64,000 nucleotides of DNA from Actinomycetes bacterium (GTDB taxonomy: Bacteria > Actinomycetota > Actinomycetes > Mycobacteriales > Mycobacteriaceae), in assembly GCA_023461275.1 (NCBI GenBank), contig JAEYMI010000004.1, forward strand, positions 1-64,000. The letters are read 5' to 3'. Numbering within the stretch: the stretch's first letter is position 1; the number at the start of each line of letters is the position of its first letter. This document shows positions 32,822-42,728 of the stretch, piece after piece. The notes beneath the pieces were generated by a model. The model was not told the DNA's origin. It saw nothing but the letters and a program-made list of their open reading frames with translations, and did not search any database. Position numbers and translations under genes: made by a program.

Positions 32822-35800
32822 AGTTCGAAGACCTTGCCAGGGTCGCGATCAAGTGTGAAGGTATCTGCAAAGACAATCCCTTGAACGCTTTGAGCTTCGA
32901 CTTCGGCCTCAGCCATGACTTCCGCCAGTCGGTCCCCGATGAAAGCCTTCTCCGACGCCTCGAGGGGATGTCTAACGATCAGAACATGATCACCGAGTCG
33001 CGGATGCGTGAAACGCACGGCACCTGGAACATTCGTTAGGGGAGATGCGGCGTAGCCGTACGACCACGTTCGTAGTGCTGCCGTCTCGACGGCCGCATCG
33101 ATCGTGAGTCGGCCGCTCTCAAGCACTTCTAAGAGGTCGCGAGCGAGACGCCAATCCAGGAGCGCGTGGTACGCCATGTTGCCGTAGTCTCGAAGACACC
33201 GATAGCAGGAAGCGCTGCATGAACCAGCGTGATCGGGTTCAGCCAGTCGGTCGAGATGCTCGTGAAGTTGTTGGGTCAACTCTCCCAAGATTGGTTGTCG
33301 CCCAAGGTGTGTGGAGAACCCTGCGCCATTTTCAAGCGTGTCGGCTATGAACGCAAATGGGACGGATTCGCCATTGGCGAGCCCAGTGAATATTCCCGCG
33401 ACAAGTTCAAGGGGCTCGATGTCGAGCTTTGCGGCTGCGACTTTTCTCACAAGGAAGGCGAGCGAGTACCACGCCGCGCGTCGGCCATCCTTCAGTTCAG
33501 GTACTCCATATGGCTGTACGGTCCCGCCGAAGTTTAGGCGCAGACCCTGATTCGTGATGGTTCCGTGTTGTGGACCAATGAACAAGAAATCCGTGGGCTG
33601 CACTGCCCCAAGCGCGACCTCGAATTCAGGACCGTTGGCGTCGTTTGGCCGGAGCAAGTCCTTTTCAATCGCGTCGACTGAGACATATCCGCCCCAGTCA
33701 TGACCGCTAGGTGCGGCTGATCTGAAACGAAAGAGTCTGCCGCCGTTGTCATTAATTACGTAGCGGTCGCCAGGACCGAAGTACGCGACTGCCGATCCAA
33801 AATTGGTCTTCGTCAGTTCGACCAAATTGGCATGCGCTCTCGCTGCCATGGCCCGGGGCGTCCAGGCGAAGTTCCCATCGAAATCACGCTTGATCGATGA
33901 CGAACGGAAGCCGCGCGGCTCCCGCAGCTGAAACTTTTCGAATCCCTCTGGGCCATAGCCACATCGGGGACAAGTGGCGACATCGCCGATGTCGTCGTCG
34001 GTTAGATAGGAACAGGAGCGGCAGAGATGAATAGCGCGCACGGTGCCTAGAGCATCCCCCGCCAAAGGCCTGGGACGCCGCCCAACTGGCTCGAAATCTA
34101 CGACACCAACAGACGTGTATACCGTTCCATCCCGAACGACTTCACTCAAGGGGGCGAACTGGCTAACTGCCATCGCTAGGTCGCGATCGATTACATGTGA
34201 AGGGGGCCAAGGGTATGAAGCCTTGGGGCGTTTCAGATACAGATATCGCACACTGGTCGGAAATCCAAACATCGGTAACACCCCAAATTCAGCGAGGCGC
34301 TGGCTCAATTCGTCATGTCCGACTCCCGCCACGGCCGCGGAAATCATCGCTGGCAGTTGGGTTATCACTTCTTCAGTCAAACTCTCGCTCTCCGAGGCAA
34401 GCGGAGTACGATCGGAGATCGCTCTTGCGACTTCTTGAATAGTATTGCGGTTGCTTGATAGCCACGCAGCGAGAAGTGGAGCGACGTTGTCCCAATCGGC
34501 CACTGTGCCGAATTCTCCGTGCACGTTTCTCGTAGGCGTAAATGTTCCGCCGCTGATTAGGATACTTTGCTCCACATCGGGTATCGCCAGGCGTATTACC
34601 TCGGCGTTCAACGATCGCAAAAAGATCTCACGTCTGTTGACGGCCAAATATGGCTGAGGAGTTGGATCATTCGTGATCCGAGTGGGCTGGTCGAAGTAGT
34701 ATTCGTCGTGACTACGGCCGCGGCATACGGTTAGCGCTATCGCGGCGGGTGTTCCACGTCGGCCGGCGCGGCCAACACGTTGCTGGTAATTGAATCGTGT
34801 CGGCGGCATATTGCCTAACACCACCGCAGACAAGGAGCCGATGTCCACGCCCGCCTCCATTGTGGTCGTGACACTCAATAGGTCAACGCCATCAGCAAGT
34901 GGGATCTCGCCGTCGAGGAACACATTTTGGAACCGCGACTGACGGACCTGGGCATCTATACGATCAGTCTGCCCAGTCAGTTCCTCGCAATTCAGGCGAA
35001 AGTGGCCCGAACCGGTAGTTGCTTTCCAACTGTAGTAGTCGTCTTCGGCGGAGACCGATGTGCGATGGGTTGGAAGTGCTTGCTGGCATCGGGTGCAGTA
35101 GCCGCAACCGCGGACTAGATGCTGCCGTCGGCAATTGGCACAAACCCATCCCGTGCGCTCGCCCTGGCGTAGTACCACGGCATTGGGATCAATGAGGAAA
35201 CCACGTACGGCTGCGCCGCAATTGGCGTCAAACTTCGTCCTAAGCTCACCCTCGGTCGGTCCACCGGCTCGTTCGAGTGCCCTCCAATACGCCCTGAGTT
35301 GTCGCGGCGGGTCGCTACGACCATCTCGTAGCCCAAAGAACCGGCGTGTGTCCGCTAGTACGCGCAGACTCGACCGCGCGTATGCGAGGTCGTTCGTTGG
35401 TGTGATGTCAAGGGGCATGGCGTCATCCGCGAGCGCTAACCACCCGAGCCCGAGCGACTCGAAGTCACGGCCGACACCAGAGAATAGACCATCGAGCATT
35501 TCGCGCAGTAGGGACTGATTGATGTCAGCGAGCAAACTCTGTTGGTCTGCGGAGAGGTTTCCTCTAGGAACGGGTGGCGAGGCGTTCCAGTCGTAGAGCG
35601 TGGGCCAACGCCGACTCCCGCGTCCTCCAGTCTCTTCAAAACGGGAGTGCGGGCCACCCGGGTTCATTCCCAAGCCGAGTAACTGGCCCGCGATTGCACC
35701 ACTGGAAGCCTCGATCGTCGGCCCGCGGCCGAGCCGTGCAGCGAGGGGTGCCTCGTCTTCGGGCTTCGTGCCCGGGCGTTCCTCCCAGACATCTCGAATC

Positions 35801-38271
35801 TGCGCAAACGTCGTCGCATCCCGCGCTTCAAGCCGACCATATGCGGCCCATGTCTCGTCGGTCCGAACTCGATCAACAACATTCGCTCGCGCCAGCTGAA
35901 GGTCTGCAGCGGGATCACCGCTGCTGTTGAGCTGCCGATGCAACAAGAGTCGCAAGAGATCTTGATAGTGCCGGAGGCTAAGGCCCGACGACAGTTTTGC
36001 AGCGTCCTGACGGCTGTCTGTAAAGAGGATCAACTTTCTGTCGCTACTTGGAAGGTCCGTCGCTAGCTCTGTCGTTAGAACCTGATTGATCTTCTCGAAG
36101 CCGGTGCGCATCGCCCTTATCGGCGATCGCTGCGTCCGTGGGTCGGTATGCGGCAACCGAGTGCCCCCACGCTCGTACAGAATTTCCCAATCATCACCGC
36201 AGGCCGGGCACACAGTTGGATACGGGCTAATAGTGGCTGGGTCGCGCTGCTGGCGGGAGGCGGGCGGGACGAACGCATGAAACGTCCAGCCTGTGTGTCC
36301 GCCGCCTCTGCCAGTCACACGAATAGCGCCTGACGTCGGCACAAGCGCTGACTGACGGAAGTCATACTCCACGCGTCCGCTGTCGCGCGTCCAACTCGTT
36401 TGATCGGGTGCGGTTAGCGCCCTCATCGGATTTGGCCAGTAGACAAGATAATTGGCGGCAGTCCGGTCCAACCGGACCTGATCAGGTAGCTTGCCCAGCT
36501 CAGGAATGTCCGCCAAAAGCAGTGTGTCGACACGGGTTTGCTGCGTTGCGCCTTCGGGTGTAAATCCGCCGAGCATTACGTCGCCGCAGTTCTGGCAGTA
36601 CAGCAGTTCAAGTACCCGTGCACCGCATATGCAGCGTGTAGTGGGCTCGCCGTATAAGCGGCCCACAGTCCGAGATGAACCATCTTGTTCCCGCGTAACA
36701 GGACAGGCGGGGTCAGTACAAGCCCAGATTCCAGGAATATTGCGAAAGAAATAGTGCGCCCTTAGTTTCGGATCCGAAGCAACGGGCGAAACGGTGAAAC
36801 TCTTTAAAAGGGCATTGAGGGCGTCATCGCGTGCTTGTGGCGCAGCGTCGGGAAACATCTCTGCAGCAACAGCATTGAGCGTCTTCGCGACAGTCGACAC
36901 GCGCTCTGTGTTGGTGTTGTCGATGAATGCCCGCCGCATTGTGTCTGTCAATCTTCGGTCTCGGGCTAACTGGGCGGATCCCCTAGCATCTGCGGCCAAA
37001 ATCGCCAACGCGTCTTCGCTCGACCCCACGGGCGCAACCTCTGGCATGTCGAGTTCGCCTTCGACGAAGTCGAATGAGCGTGCGTCCACACCGAAGAACT
37101 CTTCGAGATATTGCTGATCACGTTGCGCATCAAGAGAAGCCGATGCCGCCAGGATTCGTAGTTGATCGGGCCTCTCGTCCAAGCCGAGGCGATGCTTGAG
37201 TTTCCGCAGGAGATATCCGACTTCGGTCCCGGAAGTACCGCGATAGGTGTGCAGCTCATCCACCACAAGGGTAAAGCGGTTATCAGGGCTGGCGTCCAAC
37301 CACTGCCGCGTCGAGGTGAAGAAAACCTCATCACGTTCGCGTAGGAGCATGACGTTGAGCATCGAATAGTTGGTGACGAGAATGTCTGGCGGGGCGTCGG
37401 CCATGTCCCAACGGGACCGCATCTCAGCACCATCCAGCCGCGGTACGAAGAATTGGATATCTGGGTTCCCTGTTTTGTTCGCAACCTGGGCGGCCCGAGC
37501 CGAGCGCACGTCAGTCTCATTCAAGACTTCTTGGAGACGACTCACGGCCATTGCGTTGTTGCGGGGTCCCGTGACTGGCGTTGCGCCGGTATACCGACCG
37601 AAGTAAAAGCGATGTCCCCGGCGGTTGGTGTTGAGCCACTGTCTTGCGGCGTCGCTGTCGAGCGCGCGCCGCATACGCATGAGCTGATCGTCAACAAGCG
37701 CATTCATCGGGTACAAGATGAGCGTTCTGACAGCCTGTGGACGCTCATGCTCGTCTGCACGCTGCGATTGAAATGACGCACCTGTCGAACGCCACCAAGG
37801 GCGAAAGGTGGCCGGTGTGCCCTGCCAATTGCGCGATTCTTCTAGTAGTGAGGCGATCACCGGCAGCATGAACGACTCAGTCTTGCCCGACCCGGTGCCT
37901 GCAGTGATGACCATATTCCGGCCCCGTGTCAGGCCGGCGGCCAATGCGCGTTCCTGGTGTGTGTATAACCGAACACCTGGTGGTATCAGGCCAGCAGCCG
38001 CAAAGGCGCCCAATTCGACTGGTGCGCCGCACTTTACAACGGATTCGCTTAGCGGTCGTGGAACGTTGACGTACTCAGGTCGTAGCTCGATTAAGGGCAT
38101 GCGGTATGCGCCGTTGTCGCGGTCGAACAATTCGCGACGCTCTTGCTGAAGGCGAGGATCGGCGAGCCCGAACGGGGTTTCATAGTACCGAAAGTACGCA
38201 TCGCGCAATCGATTAAACGTACCCATGACGTCGAGACCGCGCGCGGAGGCGGCAGAATCGGTTGGCAGCAA
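32794..38271 (-). CDS. druE: Giant superfamily 2 helicase with DUF1998 (DruE-like)
   Basis: Encodes 1825 residues. Motif I GTGSGKT lies at 125-131, motif II is DELH (VVDELHTYRG), and motif III is AASAS. A mid-protein zinc ribbon has C-X4-C, C-X-C and C-X2-C pairs (CTDPACP, CICG, CQNCG). The second RecA half carries TTTMEAGVDIGS and QQRVGRAGRRG. Two more ribbons follow (CANC...CTRC; CRSC...CPRC). The end has the DUF1998/MZB signature CSASCYRCLRDYGN...LLDW. This size and layout match DruE of Druantia anti-phage systems. The start is a TTG behind AGGAG. It lies directly downstream of two unknown genes and a C5 methylase, as in type II Druantia. Confidence 0.85.
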   Translation of the reverse strand: MLPTDSAASARGLDVMGTFNRLRDAYFRYYETPFGLADPRLQQERRELFDRDNGAYRMPLIELRPEYVNVPRPLSESVVKCGAPVELGAFAAAGLIPPGVRLYTHQERALAAGLTRGRNMVITAGTGSGKTESFMLPVIASLLEESRNWQGTPATFRPWWRSTGASFQSQRADEHERPQAVRTLILYPMNALVDDQLMRMRRALDSDAARQWLNTNRRGHRFYFGRYTGATPVTGPRNNAMAVSRLQEVLNETDVRSARAAQVANKTGNPDIQFFVPRLDGAEMRSRWDMADAPPDILVTNYSMLNVMLLRERDEVFFTSTRQWLDASPDNRFTLVVDELHTYRGTSGTEVGYLLRKLKHRLGLDERPDQLRILAASASLDAQRDQQYLEEFFGVDARSFDFVEGELDMPEVAPVGSSEDALAILAADARGSAQLARDRRLTDTMRRAFIDNTNTERVSTVAKTLNAVAAEMFPDAAPQARDDALNALLKSFTVSPVASDPKLRAHYFFRNIPGIWACTDPACPVTREQDGSSRTVGRLYGEPTTRCICGARVLELLYCQNCGDVMLGGFTPEGATQQTRVDTLLLADIPELGKLPDQVRLDRTAANYLVYWPNPMRALTAPDQTSWTRDSGRVEYDFRQSALVPTSGAIRVTGRGGGHTGWTFHAFVPPASRQQRDPATISPYPTVCPACGDDWEILYERGGTRLPHTDPRTQRSPIRAMRTGFEKINQVLTTELATDLPSSDRKLILFTDSRQDAAKLSSGLSLRHYQDLLRLLLHRQLNSSGDPAADLQLARANVVDRVRTDETWAAYGRLEARDATTFAQIRDVWEERPGTKPEDEAPLAARLGRGPTIEASSGAIAGQLLGLGMNPGGPHSRFEETGGRGSRRWPTLYDWNASPPVPRGNLSADQQSLLADINQSLLREMLDGLFSGVGRDFESLGLGWLALADDAMPLDITPTNDLAYARSSLRVLADTRRFFGLRDGRSDPPRQLRAYWRALERAGGPTEGELRTKFDANCGAAVRGFLIDPNAVVLRQGERTGWVCANCRRQHLVRGCGYCTRCQQALPTHRTSVSAEDDYYSWKATTGSGHFRLNCEELTGQTDRIDAQVRQSRFQNVFLDGEIPLADGVDLLSVTTTMEAGVDIGSLSAVVLGNMPPTRFNYQQRVGRAGRRGTPAAIALTVCRGRSHDEYYFDQPTRITNDPTPQPYLAVNRREIFLRSLNAEVIRLAIPDVEQSILISGGTFTPTRNVHGEFGTVADWDNVAPLLAAWLSSNRNTIQEVARAISDRTPLASESESLTEEVITQLPAMISAAVAGVGHDELSQRLAEFGVLPMFGFPTSVRYLYLKRPKASYPWPPSHVIDRDLAMAVSQFAPLSEVVRDGTVYTSVGVVDFEPVGRRPRPLAGDALGTVRAIHLCRSCSYLTDDDIGDVATCPRCGYGPEGFEKFQLREPRGFRSSSIKRDFDGNFAWTPRAMAARAHANLVELTKTNFGSAVAYFGPGDRYVINDNGGRLFRFRSAAPSGHDWGGYVSVDAIEKDLLRPNDANGPEFEVALGAVQPTDFLFIGPQHGTITNQGLRLNFGGTVQPYGVPELKDGRRAAWYSLAFLVRKVAAAKLDIEPLELVAGIFTGLANGESVPFAFIADTLENGAGFSTHLGRQPILGELTQQLHEHLDRLAEPDHAGSCSASCYRCLRDYGNMAYHALLDWRLARDLLEVLESGRLTIDAAVETAALRTWSYGYAASPLTNVPGAVRFTHPRLGDHVLIVRHPLEASEKAFIGDRLAEVMAEAEVEAQSVQGIVFADTFTLDRDPGKVFELCEAISPTS

Positions 38272-38289
38272 AGCGATCTCCTCTGATTG

Positions 38290-39207
38290 CTAATTGATGG
38301 CTACAAGCTGCTGACGGACAGATCGCGCAACAACGTCGGCCACCGTCTTTGGAACGTTCCGGTAGATTGCGGTCTTAGCCTTATCTCCGAACGCAGCAGG
38401 CATTCCACTGCATAGGACGAGTGCCCGCGCTTGCAGCGCAGGGAGGGGCGCTCCCTGGTCGATGAAGAGCGTTCCAATCTCGGTGGGGCCGTCAGTGCGC
38501 TCGTGTCTCCAGCGGAACACGTCGTGTCCGTTCTCTGCGATGGCCCAGAGCACTCCCCCCGCGTGGTCAGTGTGGAACCACTCGTCACCGCTTCGGTAGA
38601 GATATGAGGGCCGACCCTGAACAGTTAGCTGGTAGAGGCCAGAATCGGTTGTAGCTTCCCCATGCACAAACCGAATGCCGTCACGTAGCTCCAAACGATT
38701 GACAGGCGCGTCGTAGGCTGGTGGCGCTGCGGGTTGCCCAAGCCGCAATCTGGGCAGCCCATTCGCGATGTGGTCGGCCACCCGACCTCCGTATCCTATA
38801 CCGCACTCTTCGAGGGCCTCCACTAGAACCTTGATCGAATCTGCCTGCAGGTAAACCTGATTCGGCGTCACCAAACGGGAATCGCTGCCTACTGCTTGCA
38901 ACGTTTGAACAGAGATCATGGAGTCTAGCTTCTCCACCAGGCCCTTCCGGCGGCTACCAGCTAGAACGGCCGTTCCACCACACGATGGGAGGAGTGCTGC
39001 GATAGGTGGGGCGATTGCCCAGCGGCCACCGCGCCAGTCGACCTCCACGTGTCCAAGTGCTGACATATCTCGTAACCACCGGCCCGTTACGAAGGGTTGA
39101 GGGTTCAAGTCCGCGTTTCGCGCCAACCATGCCACTCGTTGTCGGAGATCGCGAATATCGCCGACGCCGGTTTCACTCATCCAAGTGAGCATGAGATCAG
39201 GATTCAT
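38290..39207 (-). CDS. Druantia-associated unknown protein (candidate DruG)
   Basis: Encodes 305 residues. The first 75 (DIRDLRQRVAWLARNADLN...WLRDMSALGHVEVDWRGGRWAIAPP) look like a winged-helix domain. The rest is mixed alpha/beta with GLYQLTVQGRPSYLYRSGDEWFHTDH and a C-terminal helix. I see no nuclease or ATPase motif. It overlaps the preceding gene by 11 bases and ends 18 bases before the helicase start. The druG assignment rests on position only. Confidence 0.7.
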   Translation of the reverse strand: MNPDLMLTWMSETGVGDIRDLRQRVAWLARNADLNPQPFVTGRWLRDMSALGHVEVDWRGGRWAIAPPIAALLPSCGGTAVLAGSRRKGLVEKLDSMISVQTLQAVGSDSRLVTPNQVYLQADSIKVLVEALEECGIGYGGRVADHIANGLPRLRLGQPAAPPAYDAPVNRLELRDGIRFVHGEATTDSGLYQLTVQGRPSYLYRSGDEWFHTDHAGGVLWAIAENGHDVFRWRHERTDGPTEIGTLFIDQGAPLPALQARALVLCSGMPAAFGDKAKTAIYRNVPKTVADVVARSVRQQLVAIN

Positions 39208-41272
39208 TGAATCGGCCCCACGCAGTTCGGTACATCTGCCAGATGGCGTCGTCTACTTCTGTCATCTGGCAGAGCTCGCGCCACAATTGGCGATCCCTTG
39301 AAGAGAGCGCATGAAAGTTTGGCTCTTGCACTCGAATTCGAGTGACTGACCATTTTTCCCGACGCTTCTGTGCTAGCCACGTTGCTCGTGGATTATCAAC
39401 CTCGAAGAGAGGGAAATTGATCCCGTCAAATCCGATAGGTTGTGGTGGTTCATCAATTCTAATCATCTGGCCGCTCGGCAAGATAAGCCAACTCTCTGTT
39501 GCCCCACGGCGAGCAAGGGCCGGCCGCTCAGGTTGAGTATTGGAGCAGAATGCCCCTGAAACTGACTGCGGCGTCGAGGAGGAGCCAAGGATGTCGCCTG
39601 ACCAACTCAGACTGCCCATTCCGGGCGGATCACGATCGTCGGCGTTGCCGGGCGCCACAACGAAAGTCAGTTCTTCGCCGTCGGCTTTGACATGGTGAGG
39701 TCCTTCGCGCCAAGACTCCACTCGGCTGATGGGAAAAGGGAAAATTGAAGCGGAAAGGCGATCGGTGATTCCATCGATCGAGACAATTGTCTTGCGGGGT
39801 ACTGCTCCGACTGGGAGCGCAAGGTCAGGCTCGCCACCTGAAAGGTAGACGTTTCGGGCCACATCGCGAAGAATCGGCAGGCCGTTTACAAGGCGAGGTC
39901 GAATGTTTGAGCCCACTCGAAAGTTCGATGCAACAGCGGTGGGCAGCACTCCCATGGCGGCCTCAAGCGCTTCCCGATCGCTGAAGGTTACGCAGTAGAA
40001 GATGGCGTAGTTCGAGAAGATTTTGTCAGCGATAGATTGATCCATGCGCCGCCATCCGCTGTCCGCAGCGTCTTTCAGTGCGCGCTCAACCGCGGCGGTT
40101 GACGTCGACGCAACAACAAGGGCGTGTTCTTCATAGGGCTGGAGCGCGTCCACCGACATCCAGCCACCCGCATCTGCGTTGTCCCTGAGTATGAGCATCG
40201 TGGCGGGCCGGAACTTGGCTGCGCAATTGGTGCCACGGGCCTCCATGCCTTCCGACAACGTAGTGGTGCTGACCGACGGTAGGCCTTCAACGTCGAACAT
40301 AGAGCTGTGGGGATCGGCGGAAAGGGCCGCGGCAAATTCCCGCCCATCCGCGATTCCGCACAAAGTATCCTCGCTCACGTCTCGCACAGCTGGGATGACC
40401 CACCAGGCATTCGCTCGATCGAGATCGATCACTATACGGAGATCTAGCCGACGCAGCCCATCCACGGTGACGGTCTTTCCATCCCATGCCTGGGCCAGCT
40501 GGTACACCAATGACTTCATGTATTCGGCAAGCGAGGGATCTCCCAGCGACGCTACGAAGCGGTCGCTCAGACCGTGTGACCGGGTGCTCGTCCAGACCTT
40601 GAGCATTTTGATTAATGAAGTAGCTGACGGCATGCCTTGAACTGCAAGGTTGCCTCGGTCGAAAAACCGAGTCAGCGCAGCACGGTCGCTCTTGCGAACA
40701 AGTGTCTGCGACAGCGGATACCCAATGCGTGTGAGCTCTGCATGATCCAGAATTGTTGAGTATCCGTGGCGACCATCGTTTTCCTTGAGCCATCGGTCTA
40801 GTCGGGCCCACATGTCCGCCACTGCAGTGAACGCGTTCCGGTCGCGTAGCTCGTGTCTGAGCGCCGCTACCTCTGCGTCGCTGGCATCCGGGATCATCGC
40901 CTTCGCCAAGCGGACATAGTAGTTGTGGCTGGCGATAGCTCCCTCGCGTGACATCTCCGAAGCAGCCAGCACGCTGAGTGCAAGGATTGGCAATGTTGGC
41001 GGCGGACAATCTTGTGACGACTGGTGCCACGTCGCTTCAGTCCGCTCCACGCGGGCGAACATTCTCCGCCCCGCGCTTATGTCCACGAGCTCACGAACCG
41101 CTGTGGCAAGTGATCGTGGACCGTCCTCTGGTCTGACGAGGTCGTTCAGTACCGCACGGTCAACGAACATGACGACCGGCTGCTTCTCGTGACCGGAGAA
41201 GAACTCATCGGCCAGTCGGGCTTGCCAGCGGTTGTACGCGTTTGGAAGGCTCCCCGCCGCGCCGCTTGTCAC
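39197..41272 (-). CDS. Druantia-associated unknown protein (candidate DruF)
   Basis: Encodes 691 residues from a GTG behind AGGGG. No P-loop or nuclease motif is visible. The protein is soluble and mixed alpha/beta. Notable stretches are PVVMFVDRAVLNDLV near residue 33, KSDRAALTRFFDRGN, and the Trp-rich C-terminus (RDRQLWRELCQMTEVDDAIWQMYRTAW). The start follows the methylase gene by about 300 bases and the end overlaps the next gene. The druF assignment is by gene order in type II Druantia and not by a motif. Confidence 0.7.
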   Translation of the reverse strand: MTSGAAGSLPNAYNRWQARLADEFFSGHEKQPVVMFVDRAVLNDLVRPEDGPRSLATAVRELVDISAGRRMFARVERTEATWHQSSQDCPPPTLPILALSVLAASEMSREGAIASHNYYVRLAKAMIPDASDAEVAALRHELRDRNAFTAVADMWARLDRWLKENDGRHGYSTILDHAELTRIGYPLSQTLVRKSDRAALTRFFDRGNLAVQGMPSATSLIKMLKVWTSTRSHGLSDRFVASLGDPSLAEYMKSLVYQLAQAWDGKTVTVDGLRRLDLRIVIDLDRANAWWVIPAVRDVSEDTLCGIADGREFAAALSADPHSSMFDVEGLPSVSTTTLSEGMEARGTNCAAKFRPATMLILRDNADAGGWMSVDALQPYEEHALVVASTSTAAVERALKDAADSGWRRMDQSIADKIFSNYAIFYCVTFSDREALEAAMGVLPTAVASNFRVGSNIRPRLVNGLPILRDVARNVYLSGGEPDLALPVGAVPRKTIVSIDGITDRLSASIFPFPISRVESWREGPHHVKADGEELTFVVAPGNADDRDPPGMGSLSWSGDILGSSSTPQSVSGAFCSNTQPERPALARRGATESWLILPSGQMIRIDEPPQPIGFDGINFPLFEVDNPRATWLAQKRREKWSVTRIRVQEPNFHALSSRDRQLWRELCQMTEVDDAIWQMYRTAWGRFNES

Positions 41273-41351
41273 CGTTCCCCTACGTACAAAGATGCTCGCA
41301 TTGCTGACGACAGTAATTCAGATAGTCGAATCTGCAAGCCATTTCTGGCGC

Positions 41352-41561
41352 ATGACCACATTAGAAGAGCGACTGCGGGAGTGGGGTTTGCTCCAGATTC
41401 GCACCTTCCCGAGGCATCGCTCTTGGCTTGGAGAAGGAGCCTGCAGTCGCAGGAAAGGTCAGGCGATGACCAAAATTACTCGAGTTGCTTCCGACGTGGG
41501 TTTTGAATGCAGCCACACTTTCAGAAGCAGGTTTAGACGGGTGTCAGGGGATAGGTCGTAG
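41352..41561 (+). other. Possible small antisense gene in the methylase-DruF gap
   Basis: The 300-base gap 41273-41573 holds a 69-codon frame on the opposite strand (MTTLEERLREWG...). Its last third (VASDVGFECSHTFRSRFRRVSG) resembles the second helix-turn-helix of AraC-type regulators. There is an internal ATG at 41466 behind AGGAAAGG. It may be a small R-M control-type gene, a decayed regulator or chance. No other gene is visible in the gap. Confidence 0.25.
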
Positions 41562-41573
41562 GACAATCTGCAA

Positions 41574-42548
41574 TTACCTGGCTTCGCTGCGCTCCGCGTC
41601 TGCATCGACCAACGCTGACCGGATCGCATCACCCATGGCCCTGGCAACTGGGGGAGGAAAAGCGTTACCTACCTGCCTATACGCGGCTGTCTTTCTGCCC
41701 TCGAATGTCCATGAAGCCGGGAAGCCCTGGATTGTAGCTGCCATTTGAACAGTAAGGCGCGGCATCGTGGCATGACCTGGGGCCGGCGGAGCATCGGCCA
41801 CTCCCATCCCATCAACGCCTAGCTCTCGCCAGGCGGCCTTGGCTCGTGTTGGACCGAGATCGGCGCCACCATGCTTCTTGCTGCCGCCTACGAGTGCGGG
41901 TGCGACGTCGCACGCGTGTTTTGCCCACTCTTCGGCGCCATCCCAACCCGCCTGCTCCATCTGGCGCTTTAGTGCTTGGCCAACCGTCTTACGTCTTGCG
42001 GCCGGCTCAGGCCAGCGAAAGTAAACCGCAGCCTCAGGCACCATAGCTATTAGGATCGAACGGAGGCGAGCTTGCGGTACGCCGTGGTCGGCGGCGTTAA
42101 CCAGCGTCCACCCACATATTTCGTACTCGAGTTCCTTCAAGTCAGCCAAGATATCGGCGCGGTAGCCCTCAAACTTCCGGGACATCAGACCACGCACGTT
42201 CTCGATCATTACTGCTCTCGGACGGATCTCGTCGACAAGGCGAAGCATCTCAGGAAAGAGGTCACGTTCGTCGTCACGCCCGAGTTGTTGACCAGCCAGG
42301 CTGAACGGCGGGCATGGGACACCACCCGCCAACAGGTCCACTCGCGGTTCCAGCAACTCTGGATGTGGTGACCATAGTCTGAGGTCCTGCTCGATGACGT
42401 TCCAACGACTGCGGTTTCGGCGGAGTGTTGCGCACGCTGCGGCGTCCATCTCTACGCACGCGAGATGGTCAAACCCCGCGCGTTCGAGGCCCAGCGCCTG
42501 TCCGCCTGCACCTGCACAAACCTCGATTGAGGTGTACCTCGCCTGCAT
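41574..42548 (-). CDS. C5-cytosine DNA methyltransferase
   Basis: Encodes 324 residues with all main C5-MTase motifs. Motif I is CAGAGGQALGLERAGF. Motif IV is GGVPCPPFSLAG, with the catalytic Cys (PCPPFS instead of the usual PCQ). Motif VI is MIENVRGL and motif VIII is PQARLRSI. The motif IX region is RLTVQMAATIQGFPASW, and motif X is YRQVGNAFPPPVARAMG. It lies between an NgoMIV-type endonuclease gene and the Druantia-like genes, so it can serve as M of the R-M pair and as DruM. If it matches the endonuclease, the target would be GCCGGC (family inference). GTGAGGG precedes the start. Confidence 0.93.
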   Translation of the reverse strand: MQARYTSIEVCAGAGGQALGLERAGFDHLACVEMDAAACATLRRNRSRWNVIEQDLRLWSPHPELLEPRVDLLAGGVPCPPFSLAGQQLGRDDERDLFPEMLRLVDEIRPRAVMIENVRGLMSRKFEGYRADILADLKELEYEICGWTLVNAADHGVPQARLRSILIAMVPEAAVYFRWPEPAARRKTVGQALKRQMEQAGWDGAEEWAKHACDVAPALVGGSKKHGGADLGPTRAKAAWRELGVDGMGVADAPPAPGHATMPRLTVQMAATIQGFPASWTFEGRKTAAYRQVGNAFPPPVARAMGDAIRSALVDADAERSEAR

Positions 42549-42728
42549 TTGCCCTCACTCTGGTTCGTTCCCGGCAGCCAATTCGACCACGAGCCACCGA
42601 CAAGACTCGAGTTGACTCGCCGGCGGTGGGCAACTTGGGCAGCCTATTGCGGGCGTGCCCGCACCCCAAGCGACGGCGACCATGCTCGACTACATGCTGA
42701 TGCGACAGGGCAAGCTTTCGTGGAACCC

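Noticed and set aside
32794..42548. DISARM system
   Set aside because: DISARM has a separate helicase (drmA) and a shorter DUF1998 protein (drmB) plus a PLD-type drmC. Here helicase and DUF1998 are one 1825-residue protein and no PLD gene is present.
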